Below, one piece after another: positions 46,193-58,859 of a stretch of DNA of 64,000 nucleotides (within the stretch, counting starts at the first letter, position 1; every line of letters begins with the position of its first letter). The notes beneath the pieces were generated by a model. It saw nothing but the letters and a program-made list of their open reading frames with translations, was not told the DNA's origin and made no database searches. Position numbers and translations under genes: made by a program. The stretch is from Typha latifolia (Eukaryota; Streptophyta; Magnoliopsida; Poales; Typhaceae): contig CM034099.1 of assembly GCA_019914945.1 (NCBI GenBank), positions 4,712,001-4,776,000 on the forward strand, in the 5' to 3' direction.

Positions 46193-48359
46193 CATACAAA
46201 TCTGTGGGGCTTCTTCTTCTGTCTAATTATAATTCATAGTACCAATGTTAAATGCTGACAACTTATTGATCTTCTTGGACAGGAGTGTGAGGATTCTACA
46301 TCCAGCCTTTTAACTTATTGTGCTTCTGAGCTCATTGTCATAGGTAATGTGGTTCATAAGTAAGCTGCAGAGACAGTATGTGATGATACCATACATCGAA
46401 TTGTCATCCCACAAACGTTTCATGTATTTTTGTTTAGCCCTGCACTTAAGGCAGCGGATAAATAATTTAACATCCAAAGCCAAGGAAAAATGGTTTGCTT
46501 GCTTCCAAAAAGGCTGTCTGGTATTCAATATAATTTGATTTCTTCTTTAATTTTTTTTTTTTTACAAAAGTTATTTCAGTCCTGCATAGATTGCCTATGA
46601 TGCATCTTTTCTGGAGAAGCAGATGGTTATCTTATCCGACGAGTAACATGAGCGCACTTAATAGAGCAGTGGGTAAGGTGAAGCTGTCGTATTCCTGATC
46701 TTAAACACAGCTTGTGAGTGTCGAGCATTTATCCTCCGGATTGGATAGTTAGTAATCCGTAGCTCCACGACATCAGCTCCGAGGGTTGTAACGTGAATTG
46801 GATCGACAATACTGCGAGCCAAGGTGTCTTTGGAACCTTAATTATTTTTTCCAATTTGATTGATTGAATTATGCTCCACTAATTACCTCACATTAGTGAA
46901 ATATCATAAACAGGACAAACAAAAAATATCGATACCTATAACCTTTTTTTCTTTTACCGAGTAGGTGAGCTGTTAGCCACATAAACTTTTATTTTTTTTT
47001 TTAAATTTTTGTTGAGAAAAGTGGGCGAGTTGCCACATGTAAGTTAACAGGTGTCTTAAAAAAAATTAAAAAATTAACAGAGCTCATTTCCCTGTTCTTT
47101 TTTTCTCGCTACGTGACTCGCTAATAGCTAGTTACCCGCTGAGTGGGCTTTTCTTATTTGTTCGCCTTTTTTAAGAGAAGTTCGTAGACCACATGATGAT
47201 GAGTGAGATAATCCACGCGGATGCATGGCTGCTGGAATTACCACCAGCCATTTGGCCTTCTAATTTCTAACCCGACATCACATACAGGAATGATCATATC
47301 CACCAATAGAGGATAAAAATCGGCGACACCAAGTCATGCATTAAAAAAAGAAAGAAAGAAGAAATCAAGTCAGGCAACGTAGATTACATAGCAACAAAAA
47401 GCAAGCAGAAAAAGAGATTCTTGACATACTCTAATACAAACAGGAAGAAGGGGAACAAGAAAGATTGCCGAACACTTTGTTAAATAACCAATAAATGAAA
47501 GAAAAGGAAGCCTGTACATGTAACTAATATTACAGGTTGCTGAAGATGATGTTAAACGGCAAAACAGAGAAAGAAAAGAAGAAGAAACAGACTCTTGGGA
47601 TACACAGAATAACCAAAATTTCATCAATTGAGACTTGACAGAGAAACAAAAAGGATAGATATGCTCTTGTTAATGAACGAAAGATGCTTCAAACATCAAC
47701 GACAAAGGCAAGATGTTAAAAGATGCATGCAACGGAACTCAGAAATTCATTCTGTGTATATTAATGAACAATTCAAATATTTATAAGATTCCTGGGATAG
47801 CCCTTCTAAAATTCATTTGGAGAAATTGCAGCACATTGTAATTTCAGCAAAAGCGTGATTGTACAGTAGACTGAAAATCAAAAGAGAGGAATCACCAAGA
47901 AACCTAGTTTCAGAAATAACTAGAATTCTTATTCTCTTTAGAAAAATCAAGATAATTCCACAGGCCATGTCTACAACCCATTTACGAGACGTGATTCCAG
48001 TGCTTACCAAAAATTCGTTGAAACTAATGTCTAAGATTATGATAGTCATTATAGGACATTATCCTAACTAATAAGAATAAAAGTACTATGTTACTCTTAT
48101 ATAACTCCGAGGCAAATGATGCTTCCAGCTATGGTAACCGATATTTCAGTCATATCAGTAAATTGTTATAAAATCTCAGCTTTTGGACAAAGAGAGAAAT
48201 AAAAAGGTAAGTATTGAATCATTTGCTTAGGCAAATGCAAACGAAGAGGAAACAACAGTGAAAATATTTGATTCCCTGAAGAAGATGAGTATATTCCCTT
48301 CATTTCAATTTAGCACCAAGTCCATGAGAGTGACTCTCTTGCAAACATCACCACAGCTA
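46193..48359. other. Convergent intergenic region, SR45a / RHB1A-like
   Basis: Two convergent 3' ends with about 2.2 kb between the stop codons. I see poly-T runs and low-complexity sequence (46.55-47.1 kb) but no gene. The stretch at about 46640-46800 has balanced base composition and may be transposon remnant. Confidence 0.5.
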
Positions 48360-51300
48360 CTAAGTATACATATCATCTATCATCGTGATCTGCAAATAAT
48401 AAATTAGCAAAACAAGCTAAAAGATCATACACACAACACTGCAAGTATGCAATGCCAACTCAATTTAGCGATTTACGACTTTCTAGTTTCCCATTTTGGT
48501 TTCCAATTCTCTAATTGTATACCCAACTATTCGACAATATAGGTATTCCCAAAGACTGTAGATTAAGAATTTCGTACCTGCATACATTTTCATCAAAATA
48601 AACATCTTAACCCTAAACTTATTAGACTTGGTAATTGACACTATAGCAGATTGCTCAATAAAGCGGATGGGTCAGCTAATGATTTATCCATCAACCCTTA
48701 AAGATATCGGGCACAGGAATCTGAAATCTTTACATCATTTTCATCAAAATAAACATATTAACCCTAAATTTATTAGACTTGGTAATTGACACTATAGCAG
48801 ATTGCTCAATAAAGTGGACGGATCAGATAATGATTTATCCATCAACCCTTAAAGATATCAGCCACATGGAATCTGAAATCTTTACATCATCCTAACAGAT
48901 TATCTCACAGAAAGGATGCATATATAGTGGGACACAAAAGTCAAATTTATCATGGATAAGCAGCTTAATATAAAGCAATATAACTTCTTTGTGGTGCAAA
49001 CCTGATCACAAACGGGGCAGGTATCACTTCGCTCCATCCATTCAAGAATGCAAGAAAGATGAAAATCATGTTCACATTTAGTCATGATGCAAGGGTTGTC
49101 TGAAACATACTCTGGAGAAAAGAAACTAAGTTAATAGAGTAATTAAGACTACTCAGTTGTGGGTGCAAATGTGCAACCAAGAACATTTGAACAATATATG
49201 CCTAACAGTCTTAAAACTCGGACTTGGGACAGGAAAATATAGATAGGTAGGCCAGCAGGATAAGTAGCTTCAACATGAGGATTGATCTCTAAGAGCAAAA
49301 TGTCAATTATTTTTCCATTACACTGATCATCACTTTTTTATAGTTGTTCCAAGTTCCAACATGCATCAGCAAATAGATAAATAGATTTGAACTGCTTCAT
49401 GCTTTATCTCTTACGGATGAATTGTGATTTTCTAAGCATCACCAACACCAAAAAAATGTGTACAGTTCTCCACAAATAGAGAAAATGGTACCTTCGAGAC
49501 AAATGGGACAAACATCCTCCTCATCAATAGTACCTGAAGAAGTCGTTCTTTTCACCTCATAAAATTCATCTCCTGCCGTAGTAAGATATTCCTGATCCTG
49601 ACCAGCTTTGCTTTTGCAATCCATATTTCTGAGAGTCCCAAATACACCTGAAAATTTAAAGATACCGTTAGTTTCACCGGTTGACTGGGAACCTTCTGCT
49701 TGCACATGATCACTTTTATTACCACTGTTTCCAAAACTATCAGCAATAGTTTGTGAGTGTGCTGAATCCACATCATAAGGCAGTGGCACAGGTGGTGCTT
49801 GATAAGTGTCAGGAGTAGATGTATCCAGATTTGCACCAAGAGAGCCTCTGGATGACGCATCCTGGGAAGAGGATAATTGTTCCCATTCCTCTAGATCTTG
49901 TGGGCACTAGAAAGGAAATTAAAAAGGTAATAAATGGGTTTTCCAGAACAAGAACAACCAAAAGTATACTTCTATCTATTTAGAATATGAATTGTTTCCC
50001 CATTCTTCTTACTAATAACTACCATGTTAGTTTTCTTCTCTCTAACTATCAAGGAAACTTCTACTCAGTGGAATCACTTCGCATTGGTAAGTCATCTTTT
50101 TTCAAAAGAATTTTCTTTGACAGGGACTGTTCTGTTTAATAAATTGCAGTTACATATGCCAATATGCACCATAAACCTGTAATCTAACAAACATATAGAA
50201 TTCCATGATCACTGAAAAAAGATCAAAGAAACTAAATTGAGAAAACAAGTTTCTTATCTTTCAAATAAAGAATATGACTTTTGTTAGATTTTGTAATTAG
50301 CAAATTAGAGGCTAAACAAAGTTAGTCATAATATACTTCCTCTAGTTTTTACTGCATGGGCTATGGTATAACGTCCTATAAGATTTGGAAGATAAATAAA
50401 GCTGGTACAACAAAGATTGAAGTTCGAAACTTGTTTAAAGTTTGTTTGAAGCTTGTTTGAAATTCATTTGAATATTGTTCGAAAAAAAGTTACCCAAGAG
50501 CTTCAAAAAGTTTTCAAGAGAAGCTGAGAAGTTTGTTCGAAATTGTTCGAACAAACTTCAATTGTTTGAAGTTGTTTGCACAAACTTTAATTGTTCAGAG
50601 TTTGTTCGAACAAACTTTAATTGTTCAAGTTTGTTCGAACAAGAGTTACCCGAGAGCTTCAGAAAATAAAGATGAGTAGTTTCTTTGAACAAACTTCGAA
50701 CAAAATTTTGCTCAAGAGCTTCAAATGTCATTCAAAATAGTTTTTAGTGGGCTTATTCGAACCTGTTCGAACATGTCAAGAAAAATTCTTTTTTTCTGTC
50801 TAGATTAAGGTTTGAGAAGCCTACATTTTAGGGAGCTATAAAAGGGAAAGCCTTGAAAAAAAGATATACCACTCATAAAGGCCAAAAAATCTCTTTGAAG
50901 ATCATAGTTGGGGAGATTAATGTTTAAATTTGTTGGGGTTTTACTATATTGGAGATTTCATTAGATATTGTCTCAATGGTTAAAAGAGAGAAGTCTACAA
51001 CCTAAGGGCCACCAAGGTTGAGTACCAAATATGGGAAGCGGTGCATTGAGGGGGAGTCACGCAAAGCACGATCAAGAGGATTGTAAGTAATAACAATCGG
51101 ATTGTAAGTGTTTTGTAACTGTTAGTTTTATAATGTTTGGTTTGATCTCATAGAAGAGATCCGTGATTTTTTTACCCTTAGTTGATCAGGGGTTTTTCTA
51201 TGTTAAAATCATTGTGTTTGCTTGTGCCCTTGTATTTCATATTTTAGTTATCTTTTGTCATTCTAAGTGAAATAGATCTTCTAGAGATAATTAAATATTT

Positions 51301-52098
51301 TCAACTTTAGCATATGCAGCTCAAACTTAAATTCCTTTTGAACCAAATTACTTCAGTCATTCAGTGCATCTTTACCTTAGAGATTAATCAGCTGCAGATT
51401 TGTACTGCATGACCAATTCATCTTAGTAAAATATGTGAACTATAAACTCAATAAATATCTTTTGTTTGCACACACATGGTTCCAAAAATTATTACGAGTA
51501 AAAGCATAGTGCTATCTTTTATAATTCACTGATTGAAGTGGTAAAACATAATTCTGAATCAGCAAAAAGGTATCCCAGAATGTGATAGTAAACTGGCTGA
51601 CATGCCTATCCCAGTCTAGTTCCACGAAATGCATTATAGCAAAATTGACATAATGAGCTTACAACTTGCTATAGAGAACTCAAAATACTATTTCATAATT
51701 ACCAGACAAACACCTCTTTATATCATGTGTAAGTTCTGGAAGAACATGAAAAGCATGTAATAAAGCATCTTTGATATGGAGTTTGCAAACAGAGAGGAGG
51801 AAAGGGTTAAGCTTTTCTGCTTGCATCGACTTAAAAATAAAGAAGTGCAAGGAACACTGCACTTAGACAAATGTAGTGACAACCATAAAGATCATCCATG
51901 CGGTATAATGATATTAAAGTGTTTAGTGTGAATTAGGAAAGGTAATATAGGCAGAAACTATTGGTTGCGCAAGTAAAATTAAATAGTAATGACACAAACA
52001 TACATGCAAGGAAAGCAGAAACTACTTACATAGATGTAAGTTGGAGACCTATTTGATACAGCTCTTCTTCTAAATGAACAGCAAAAGCAACCACCCAT
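48360..52098 (-). CDS. RHB1A: RING-H2 E3 ubiquitin ligase, RHB1A-like
   Basis: Four coding exons on the minus strand: 52098-52030, 49906-49492, 49111-49002 and 48389-48360. They give 207 residues; Arabidopsis RHB1A is about 190. The N-terminus MGGCFCCSF offers a myristoylation glycine and nearby cysteines for palmitoylation, so membrane attachment is likely. A middle segment (TPDTYQAPPVPLPYD) matches the RHB1A family. The RING-H2 finger has C156, C159, C174, H176, H179, C182, C193 and C196 with normal spacing. The last exon codes only ITMIDDMYT. The intron between exons 1 and 2 is 2.1 kb and holds a probable solo LTR. A 5'-UTR intron probably runs from 52960 (donor TTG|GTAAAA) to just before the ATG. 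Identity is well supported; the tiny last exon is less certain. Confidence 0.88.
48584..48894 (+). repeat. 151-bp tandem duplication in the last RHB1A intron
   Basis: The block starting TTTTCATCAAAATAAACAT and running through TAAAGATATC to CTTTACATCAT occurs twice head to tail, offset by 151 bases, with roughly ten substitutions (for example AAAGCGGATG versus AAAGTGGACG). It is intronic. Confidence 0.88.
50282..51303 (+). mobile_element. Probable solo LTR (retrotransposon remnant)
   Basis: The 1,022-bp block starts TGTTAGATTTTG and ends AAATATTTTCA, the canonical TG...CA. It is bounded by the same 5-bp sequence ACTTT (50277-50281 and 51304-51308). Inside are a TATA box (TATAAAAG at about 50837) and a downstream part typical of a plant Copia LTR (TTGATCTCATAGAAGAGATC, TTTTTACCC, GGTTTTTCTATG). 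The U3-like part (50400-50720) repeats TTGTTCGAACAAACTT-like motifs. There are no gag/pol coding frames, so unequal recombination has probably left a single LTR. It sits in intron 1 of the RHB1A-like gene in the opposite orientation. Confidence 0.72.
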
Positions 52099-53111
52099 TC
52101 TATATCAATCAGACAGTCTACTTCCAATTTGTTGCTTAAATGTATTACAGCAAGCTGATGTGTTGCTCCCCATATGCTGGTATAAGAACAGAGGCTACTA
52201 GAGTGTTATAGAGAAATGTAAGAGTTAACAGATAGCTCTCTCAAATCAAAAGCATTAGCATGAAATTCAAGTAAAGTTGCATGCAGTATATCTATATAAA
52301 CAGGGTAACAGAATCATCAGCATCAGAAACATACACGTACAAGTTTGCATCTCTATGAAGTGGATTTAGAATAGCGAAAGAGATGTCATCAAGTTAGCAT
52401 CAATAGACAACCGTGACATCAGGTTGTGAGCAGTATATCTGAAAATTAACAAGGAGATTTCAAATTGTAAAGAGGTTCTTCCGACTAAAATAAGATAAAT
52501 ATATCAAATGGGACTAACACGTTTTTTCTCCAACCTAGCATCATTCATCTTATCCACTAAAACTTGTGATCCCATATGGTATTAATTAACTCACTCATAT
52601 TCCCAAATCCCAACACAATCCAAAGAAAAGTAAAAGTTCATCTCATCAATCTCATTTCTTGATAATTTGTATCCTCTATAAGCAGCTATCTATCCGCAAT
52701 CAAAACTTCATTCCATCAACGAAACTCCACCCATCCACTGCTATCCGTTCCTCACGATCACCTCAGAGCACTACAATCCGAACCCTCTTGAGATCGAGAG
52801 ACCAAATAGAGCACCACGCGATCATTCTGAGGGGCCTGATCGCCCAATCCGGTTAAAAAAATAATAATCACGGAATTCTCATTCGGCACCGAGAAAAACC
52901 GTCTTACAAGATCGTGCAATTGAGGAGGGGAATAAATGAACCAGAGATGAAGATTTTTACCAAGTAACAGAACTCCGGGAGATCGAAATCGACGAAGAGG
53001 AAGGCGGAAATTGTGAATTCACCCACCTTAACCTCGGAAATTTCGGGAAGAGCTTCTCAAGTGGGCGGAGACGTGAGGGTTCTCGCCCTTCTCCTCTTCT
53101 ACCTCTCAGAG

Positions 53112-53112
<1 letters not shown>

Positions 53113-53143
<31 letters not shown>
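53113..53143 (+). repeat. (GA)n microsatellite in the RHB1A-like leader region
   Basis: About 15 GA units lie next to the likely transcription start of the RHB1A-like gene. On its sense strand this is a CT tract, common in plant leaders. Confidence 0.9.
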
Positions 53144-53149
<6 letters not shown>

Positions 53150-53849
53150 AGGAGAAACAGAAGAGAGTGGGGGTCTTTTGAGGCTCAAATTTCGTAAAAT
53201 AAATGAGAACGCGGCGCGAGAAATCAAAATATCGGGGGAAATCGTACGGTGGGATTCTTGTCCACCGTCCGATTCTTAGACCAGAGATCGAAGGAATGAA
53301 TCTCTCTACGTAAGGCGTATTGGAATCGGCGACGTGTGATGTGAACGAGCAGCGACGAGGATACGAGGGATTTAATAAAGCTTATACGCTCAAATTTTGT
53401 GCAGAGCTTGCCAAGTGTCGCATTGCCAAGTTTGCCACGTAGGATGAAGGTCATTTACCCGCCTATATAATGTTTTCTTTTCTCTTTTTTTCTTCCCTAA
53501 TTGCGTACTTATAGTTAATCCTTTTTAAAAAAAGATTTGTCTTTTGTAAATTTGTGGTCGATGTATTATTTTTCTTTTTGAGGTTTTTTTCGTATATATA
53601 CTCCTCAAAACTAATGATTTATTTATACGAATACCCTTCCAATCCTATTGTTTTTATATACCTCTCTAGTTACTTCATGATAACTACATATTAAACCCTG
53701 AAGTACTTAATAGATAAAATAACAAAGGCCGCCTTCATCTAAAAACCAAAAATGAATAAGAATATTTTTATCCTTCTAGTATTAAATAGATTAATTTTAA
53801 CTGTTAACTTTTATTGAGATCTATATTACGAAGAAAAAGGCTTTTAAGG

Positions 53850-53850
<1 letters not shown>

Positions 53851-53886
<36 letters not shown>
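53851..53886. repeat. (AT)n microsatellite
   Basis: About 18 AT units in intergenic DNA. Confidence 0.95.
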
Positions 53887-53894
<8 letters not shown>

Positions 53895-54548
53895 GAGGGG
53901 TACACGTATCATTTTTTTCTCCTAAGAAAAGAGAACATTATAGAGGATATTTCCTCGTCGCATGTGAAATATAGTTTTAAAGTATCGCTCTATAGTTCTG
54001 ATACCTACAATTACACTTTAAATTTGGTAACATTTCGAGTCTATTTGTGACAAACTTTGATACCAGACAGCAGGGAATTCACGCTAAGTGTGGTAGAGGA
54101 AATGAAATGTCGCTAGAGAAAATATATTAGCATTCATGATAACATTGATTTTATTCAGTACAACTTATTAAACCAAATTTCACTTTGATAGAAAAAATAA
54201 TTTAAATAAAGTATTAGCATTTGAAATGTGAGAGAGATGAAAGCAAGAGTAAAAGCTTATCAAATGAGGTTAATATCTGCTGTACAAATCCTCTGCTTGT
54301 GTAAATGCACAGAAAAGAGTTGCCGCTTTCCAAATAAAAAATGTAGTAGAAAAATCATAGCTACAAACTTTGATCCAAATCTAAAAGCAGCCAGTACACA
54401 ACCTTTCAAAATCATCATTAAGACAGAGTAAGATATTTCAATTCTTAATCCAAAGCCTCTTCTACTATTTCGCTCAGTTATCTCGTATACAAAAAATTAT
54501 CTTCGTTCCTTTTTTTGCTTGCCTTCGTAACATGGATGTTTGCGATCC

Positions 54549-57254
54549 TCATCTCTCGTTGTCTGCCTTCTCAGATGATTGCATTTGACTAGCGTTCTCA
54601 GGAGCAGCAGAAGTAGCTGTTACCTCTGTGGAAGTAGTAACCGCAGCTTCTGAGGTTGTCAATGCCACTGCCAAAAAGGGATGTTGTGACAAATACAAGT
54701 AAAAAAGCAACTCAGGGTTTTCCAATGCACAGAGTGTACAAAACCTTGTGCTTGTTCTGACGGAGTGGATGGCTTTGTTTGAGGATTTGTTGCAGCTGCA
54801 GCAAGCTGCTCTTCTGTGACTTTAAGAAGCTCTTCACTGGAGTAGGCCACATCTGTTGGCTTGCCGTCTGCATATTAGAAATGGAGAACCAATCTTGAAT
54901 GTTCCACCTTTGTTGCCATATATTAATCAAGGATTTCAACTTTTAAAAGAACTTTTTCATCTCTATGGATCATGCAATCGGCAACACGACAAAAATGATT
55001 ATTAGTATGCATTAGAACAGATCTAAATAGATTAATTACTCCCTTGAAAACAGGTTGAAAGAATATGTGGAAAGAGCACCCAGAGGCTAGAGTATATACA
55101 AGAAAAGGTTTACTTACATAAGCAGGAAGACATGGCGATAAATAGGAATAACTCCTGAAGATTACAAATCCGAGTGAAGTTTAATACAGGAAAGAAATGC
55201 AACTCAGTATCTCAAAGACAATATTAAAAAAAAGAAGCAAAAAACAAAAAACTGCAGATCAAGCCATTTTCCAACAATATAGGGTCCACTACAGCACAAC
55301 TAGAATATGAGAAGTTCCCACATAACTGACAGATCCTTATGATCAACTGTCAACCTGACATCAATTATCTAGAAATTGGTGCAGAAATTCTTGGCTGAAG
55401 CAAAATAATAAAATAGAGAGGCTTGACATAAAGCAGTACAGTCCCTTAGCGGGTAGAGCGGACAATAATCTTGGTTGCAATTTAAGTTCATGCAACGAAA
55501 AGAGTAATCCCATCCCTTCAGAAAGTCCTCTAGAGTCTAGAAATAGAAATAATCTAGTTGTGGAAGAAAGATAACAGCAAAGAATACAAGATCCATATTA
55601 TAAACTAATTTTAGAATCCAAGCCCTGAGGAGCTTCTGAGCTTTTTTTGTGCATTAAGAAATTGACACACTTACTAAATATTTAAAATAAGTACTTACTT
55701 GGGTCTACAACAGCTTGTTGATTGTTGTTCATATAGCTGGTGGACTTATAATTTGTAGTAGGAGCAACTTCATCGAGTCCTATCTCCCGCTCAAGGGTGC
55801 TCTTGAATTCCCTTGACACATCCTACAGCACAAAAAAACTCACCTTGCATATGCTACTTAACAGAAATTCTGTTCAAATTACCATGCAATTTTATTTCTT
55901 GAAAGCTTGATTTTCACTTTATAGTGTCTCCATGGCTTTCTTTTCAGAATACAATCCCTCTTCATGATCCAACGATTACAGATAACAAGTAAAACTAGTC
56001 ACCAACCTGAAGTTCTCTAATTGTTGGCTGGAAAGCACGCAGAGTCTTTCCCAAGTTTCGGGCTACCTGCACTTATATATGGTAGTTAAGTTGAATGCGC
56101 TAAAGCACATAAACTTAAAAAAGGAACAGCAGACAAGTAGCGCAAAGATTAAAGTGTCACTTTCTAATTTGTGAGAAGTCTTGATTCTGACCAAGAATTT
56201 ATGATGCAACTGAGTGGAGAAAGAGCAGGAGAGAGAGCATACTCCTTGGCGGTGCTTATTTTGGGAATAGTAATTAGTAGTGCAACTTGTCAAAGCACGT
56301 CAAAATCCGATGTGCTACATTTTGGCAACTGCTGCCGATTATAATGCAAGCGTGCAACAGTTGGTCATTCTTGTCCACAGAATTTTCAGTATGTGCCTAC
56401 TTTCCTTGTAACAACTACAAGCAAGTTAATATAGAATACAAAAATTGATTCACCCTCACTTTGATTTTTTTTTTTTGTAATTAGCTAAAGCTAATGGGAG
56501 GAAAATAGTACAGATTACCGAGCAAGGGATACTTCATTGAGTAAAGAAGAAACATAACTCAAACTTAGTCCCTAACAGTAGCGCCAAATGAACTCATAGG
56601 TGATTTGTCCACTATGACCATCATCTGATGGTAATTATGTTACTCTTAACCTGCAACTGCATTATAATTACCCTGCTCAGGATTCTTCATCCTTTCACTT
56701 ATATCTAATTTATTCCCCGTATATATGATGCATCCACATTCAAAGTCTTGAGTCAATGAAAATTTAATGATGCGTGCGTAAACAACAAACATTTCTTTAA
56801 GAATCCAAAGGAGTTCACCTCAGCTAGACCTTTGGGGCCAAAGACTAGCAAAGCTACCACTCCAATAACCAAAGCTTCCGGAGCTCCGACTCCAAACAAA
56901 GAAGCATGAACAACTCTCCCACGACATCTTCCCTTCTTTTCTGCAAACGTAATAAAAAAGCAATCAACAACTTCCTCCAAATCGAAGCTTAAACTCGGGG
57001 AGACAGAAGAGAGCGAGTAGCAGCTGACCTCTCTGGACAAAGTAACGGCGAGAGGCGACGCCGAGATGCTTGAGACCGCTCCAGGTCGAGAGAGAGCGAA
57101 GACCCAGTTGGGGAATCAAGGCATGGAATCGAGATATCGGGTTTCTGGGACTGGAGAAGGAGAGAGTAGAGGAGGAGGAGGAGAAGAGAAGGGTCGTCTT
57201 CGAGTGATGAGAGTAGCAGAGAGAAGCGAGAGGGCTCGCTGTGGCCGCGCCCAT
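54549..57254 (-). CDS. HCF106: Sec-independent protein translocase TatB, chloroplastic (HCF106)
   Basis: Six coding exons on the minus strand: 57254-57029, 56940-56819, 56066-56007, 55822-55699, 54867-54745 and 54667-54549. Phases match and give 257 residues; Arabidopsis HCF106 is about 260. Residues 1-85 are a Ser-rich transit peptide. ASLFGVGAPEALVIGVVALL (88-107) is the single membrane helix with the conserved Glu97, then the hinge FGPKGLAE and the amphipathic helix VARNLGKTLRAFQPTIRELQ. The long acidic, Pro/Thr/Gln-rich tail favours TatB over TatA. It works in the thylakoid membrane with TatC as the twin-arginine receptor for folded lumen proteins. GTG-type in-frame triplets upstream are ignored; the ATG opens MGAATASPL. 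Confident identity. Confidence 0.93.
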
Positions 57255-58859
57255 CGCGAAGGGATAGAGGAGGAGAGGAGGGTGTGGTCGGGACGTAATT
57301 GGACCCGCACCTCGCGCTCCCCTATTCCCGATTTATCCCCCGTTTGGTGAATAAGATCTCCTATCGAGCCAAACTTAATCGAACCTAGCTATGATTAATC
57401 AAGCTTCGATTGTTATTTTCTTTTTCTTTTTCCTTTTTTTTTTTAAATTGAGCATAGTTCAAAGTTAACTCGAGCTTGAACTGAAGCAGGAGTATCTGAC
57501 TCTAACTTTATATATGGTAATATGTCACATTGAAGATCAAATTACCGTACCGTTTGTTCTACGGTCTAAACCAAATTATAATCAAAAATTTTTTTATCAA
57601 AAATAATAATGTTTCTTTGACTTTCCAAATTATATTTTTGTGAGGAATTTATTTGTAACGTTGATAAGCAATACCAACTTCGTCTAATTGCTTAAACTAC
57701 CAGAGTATTAAGTTAATATCAGACCAAACTGCAGAGGTAAATCATAAATTCCCTTGTATTGTTTCCATAGATTGGATTGTATACATATTTTCGAGCCTGA
57801 AAGGAAAATGATTTTGGCTCTTGGTAATATCTAACCATTTTTGGAGAGGAAAATTTACCCGAAGACAGAGAGCCACATCTTCCATACAGGCGTCATACAA
57901 ACAGCTACATAATGCAACAAACACTTGAATTAAAACACTTCCACAATTCTCCAAACAACATATCCAACAGAGAGTCAGAGAGCCTTTATTCAGTAGTAGA
58001 CACTTGAAATGCCAAAGGTTTTAAAGTTGCCCTGCAGGAGGAGAGTTACATCCCCCCCCTTCCTTCACCTGAGAGTGGCATGCCATAATTAGTTACTTTC
58101 GCCGCCCTCGCCTGCTGCCGCAAGGCTTCGCAGACAAGAGAACGGCAATGGCACTATCAGGATCATGAGTTGTAGTCATAGGAGCAATGGATGAGGACAA
58201 TGACTTAGGAGCAGCAGGGAAGAGGATAGGAGACCCTTTTATAGCAATGGAAGGAGAAGGAAGGGTATGGTGGCATCTTCTTTGGATATGCGCCACCACC
58301 CACTTCTCCTACCTTTGTTGCTTGGCATCTTAGGATATGCTAGGGACCATAGGTAGGTCACTAGTGCCTCTCCTTTTCTTCTAGCAAGAAAGTGGGAGAA
58401 GAGAGGTTTAGGCCTCCTTTCATCCCACCACTTAGCTCTTCTCTTTTGTAGATTAATACACTAAGGTTTGAGGAACAAAGTTGATGGGTAACAACAATGT
58501 CTGTGATAACTGTCATAACTGCTGTTAACTACCTATTCAAGCATTTTAGTAACCTTCCTTTTTGGGTGGACCGTTAGTAGTTGAGTCAGTTGCAAAGAGA
58601 GGTAAAATAAGAATTATATTTGTTGCTCTATCCTGAACTTCTACCTAATGTAAATAAGGCGTTGATCCAATAAGATAACATGTCTTTCTTGAATCTAAGT
58701 AATAATTATTTGAGAAGCATTACAGAATCAATACTGTGGCCTATACATTGACAAAAAAAAAATTAGAAAAAAGTTTCACCAGACTCATATACTCCATGAA
58801 TTGTCCAACTTAACGTGCGTGGAACTTTAGCAACAACTAAAGAAGAATGGATATGCATC
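57255..58859. other. Intergenic region, TatB promoter side
   Basis: The TatB leader and promoter (to about 57.35 kb) are followed by AT-rich DNA and then a less AT-rich zone at 58.05-58.45 kb containing a 68-codon minus-strand frame without recognised family. The remainder to 58859 is the 3' UTR side of the PWWP gene. Confidence 0.5.

Larger units (their letters stand above)
52099..54548. other. RHB1A-like leader, promoter and intergenic region
   Basis: From 52.1 to about 53.1 kb lies the 5'-UTR intron and leader of the minus-strand RING gene, including a GA microsatellite. From there to 54.5 kb is AT-rich intergenic DNA with a long AT microsatellite and the 3' UTR of the TatB gene. I see no other gene. 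Confidence 0.5.

Noticed and set aside
50400..50720. Heat-shock elements in the LTR
   Set aside because: The motifs have TTC and GAA directly adjacent (TTCGAA) or 4-5 bases apart, not the TTCnnGAA spacing needed.
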